NCBI GenBank assembly: GCA_025453305.1
Contig: JALOQO010000009.1
Coordinates: forward strand, 1 to 12,719
Length of the DNA: 12,719 bases
Direction of reading: 5' to 3'
Source of the DNA: Patescibacteria group bacterium
Lineage (GTDB): Bacteria; Patescibacteriota; Saccharimonadia; Saccharimonadales; CAIOMD01
Shown: positions 12,039-12,719 of the stretch, one piece after another
Numbering within the stretch: the stretch's first letter is position 1
Layout of the letters: each line of letters starts with the position of its first letter
Notes under the pieces: model-generated
Told to the model about the DNA's origin: nothing
The model's database searches: none
What the model saw: the letters and a program-made list of their open reading frames with translations, nothing else
Made by a program: the position numbers and the translations under genes

Positions 12039-12569
12039 TTATTGGCCTACTTTTATTAAAGTGACATCAAATACTAGATCCGAATTTGCCGGAATTAGCG
12101 CCGATGGGCTTTGTTCTCCGTAAGCCAAAGCTGCCGGTATGTACAGTCGCCTTTTTCCGCCCTCTTTCATACCGGGTATGCCCTGTTGCCAGCCGGCGAT
12201 TACTTGATCTAGGCCAAATGTGGCGGGTTGACCGCGGTCGATAGAATTGTCAAAACCAGCACCAGTTTTGGCCAGTACACCAACATAATCAACCGTAACT
12301 GTATCGCCTGCTTTTGCCTCGGCACCAGCACCTACTTGCAAATCTTCTGTTTTAAGTTCTGTGACCGAATCTACCGGCGTGAAACCTTCTATTTGTCGTT
12401 GTGGCATTTGCTCCTCCTGATTATTATTTAGTTCTTGAATTTCTTGTTGGCTTAATTGCTGGCTGTCGTTATTGTTAAATATAACGGCATATAGGCCAAG
12501 ACCAACGGTAGTCGCTAAAAATACAAACGCGATAATTAAAATCCCAATTCTTTGGGCAGTTTCTGACAT
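12039..12569 (-). CDS. Membrane-anchored FKBP-type peptidyl-prolyl cis-trans isomerase
   Basis: A 176-residue protein with a short cytoplasmic N-terminus, a membrane helix (about 8-31), a Gln/Asn/Glu-rich linker (32-58), and an FKBP domain (about 72-176). The active-site set is intact: Tyr95 in VDYVG, Phe106-Asp107 in GAGFDNS, Trp127 in AGWQQGIPGMKEGGKR, Tyr150 in LAYGEQ, and Phe167 in LVFDVTL. The domain faces the outside of the membrane and should help fold exported proteins. The call is firm for the domain; no specific partner is indicated. The ATG at 12569 follows GGGGGA at about four bases and an extended -10 promoter at 12597-12605. It is separated from the glutaredoxin gene by 82 bases containing another promoter candidate. 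Confidence 0.95.
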   Translation of the reverse strand: MSETAQRIGILIIAFVFLATTVGLGLYAVIFNNNDSQQLSQQEIQELNNNQEEQMPQRQIEGFTPVDSVTELKTEDLQVGAGAEAKAGDTVTVDYVGVLAKTGAGFDNSIDRGQPATFGLDQVIAGWQQGIPGMKEGGKRRLYIPAALAYGEQSPSALIPANSDLVFDVTLIKVGQ

Positions 12570-12595
12570 ATTTCCCCCAATTTATTATTCTTAAA

Positions 12596-12622
12596 CATTA
12601 TACCAGTTAGCGCTATATAATG
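12596..12622. repeat. Inverted repeat producing TATAAT boxes on both strands
   Basis: CATTATA (12596-12602) and TATAATG (12616-12622) are perfect reverse complements with a 13-base centre containing AGCGCT-like symmetry. One arm is the FKBP -10; the other is a TATAAT facing right at 12616-12621. It could be a bidirectional promoter or an operator. Confidence 0.4.
12597..12605 (-). promoter_or_regulatory. Extended -10 promoter of the FKBP gene
   Basis: TGG (12603-12605) then TATAAT (12597-12602) on the minus strand is a consensus extended -10. The expected start is about 12590, with a 20-base leader. No -35 is evident. It lies in a 7-bp inverted repeat that also creates TATAAT on the plus strand. 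Confidence 0.58.
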
Positions 12623-12649
12623 GCTATGGTAGATATCACAATATTATTT

Positions 12650-12719
12650 TTAGTTAACTAATTTTTGACCATATCTTTTATAAGCATATATAACTATCAA
12701 AACAAACAATGTAATGAAG
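12650..12719 (-). CDS. C-terminal end of a membrane protein (runs off right edge)
   Basis: On the minus strand one frame is open from the right edge for 22 codons to a TAA at 12650-12652. The peptide, beginning FITLFVLIVIYAYK and ending RYGQKLVN, looks like a last transmembrane helix followed by a basic tail. The other two minus-strand frames stop early. Too little is visible to name a family, and a chance hydrophobic reading of AT-rich DNA cannot be excluded. The stop codon lies in a perfect 12-bp palindrome (TTAGTTAACTAA, 12650-12661). Confidence 0.45.
   Translation of the reverse strand, partial: FITLFVLIVIYAYKRYGQKLVN

Noticed and set aside
12620..12661. Plus-strand 13-codon frame starting at ATG 12620 next to a TATAAT box
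   Set aside because: The frame is very short and ends at once; it has no ribosome binding site, and the opposite strand gives a better membrane-protein end.
12650..12661. TTAGTTAACTAA palindrome as a terminator
   Set aside because: It has no loop or T-run and is AT-rich; a perfect palindrome of this type cannot form a stable RNA hairpin terminator.
1..12719. Defence system, CRISPR array, toxin-antitoxin pair, prophage or insertion sequence
   Set aside because: No direct repeat array, transposase, nuclease or phage-type gene is seen. The P-loop gene slightly resembles zeta-type kinases, but its divergent neighbour is not recognisably an antitoxin and they do not share an operon.

Overview
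The window is an AT-rich, tightly packed bacterial chromosome segment with 19 supported protein genes (two of them cut by the window edges) and no rRNA, tRNA, CRISPR array, insertion sequence or phage gene that I can see. The layout suggests a small-genome bacterium of the Patescibacteria (CPR), most likely Saccharibacteria (TM7): many genes overlap or abut, transketolase is split, sugar-phosphate metabolism is minimal, several short membrane-anchored proteins carry one outer domain, and there is a diverged cytochrome-b5-like protein. TGA is used as an ordinary stop (10088-10090), so this is not a recoded-TGA lineage. The lineage is inferred from gene content, not from a marker gene.

Left part (1-2553): a partial unknown gene on the minus strand, a PfkB-family sugar/nucleoside kinase, a 90-residue unknown protein and, divergent from it, a plus-strand P-loop kinase-like protein whose Walker A lysine is arginine. 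The kinase promoter carries a 9-bp inverted repeat running from the -10 box through the start codon.

Central carbon block (2554-8080, all minus strand): gapdh - rpiB - rpe - small four-helix membrane protein - transketolase N half - transketolase C half - class II fructose-bisphosphate aldolase. The first four genes abut or overlap by a base, so they are almost certainly one transcription unit starting at a promoter near 8050. Further -10 boxes precede transketolase (5403) and aldolase (3498). Together the enzymes interconvert triose, tetrose, pentose, hexose and heptulose phosphates and feed glyceraldehyde-3-phosphate into lower glycolysis. No transaldolase or 6-phosphofructokinase is visible here.

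Pyrophosphate and lipid block (8081-10090): a Nudix hydrolase and inorganic pyrophosphatase (minus, abutting) are transcribed away from a glycerophosphodiester phosphodiesterase and a membrane-anchored cytochrome-b5-like protein that lacks the usual heme histidine (plus, 1-base overlap). The two divergent promoters overlap on a perfect 12-bp palindrome.

Redox and surface block (10092-12719, minus): FKBP-type peptidyl-prolyl isomerase anchored outside the membrane, a glutaredoxin/NrdH-like protein, a thioredoxin reductase with an altered NADPH-phosphate motif, a membrane-anchored fasciclin (FAS1) protein, and the last codons of a membrane protein entering from the right edge.

No classical GC-rich hairpin plus T-run terminator was found. 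Several plus- and minus-strand promoters place the transcription start at or a few bases before the ATG with no ribosome binding site, which suggests leaderless mRNAs mixed with conventional Shine-Dalgarno genes. I see no clear new multi-gene system such as a defence island; the most unusual items are the cytochrome-b5-like protein, the altered redox pair, the arginine Walker A protein and the compact promoter/operator architecture.
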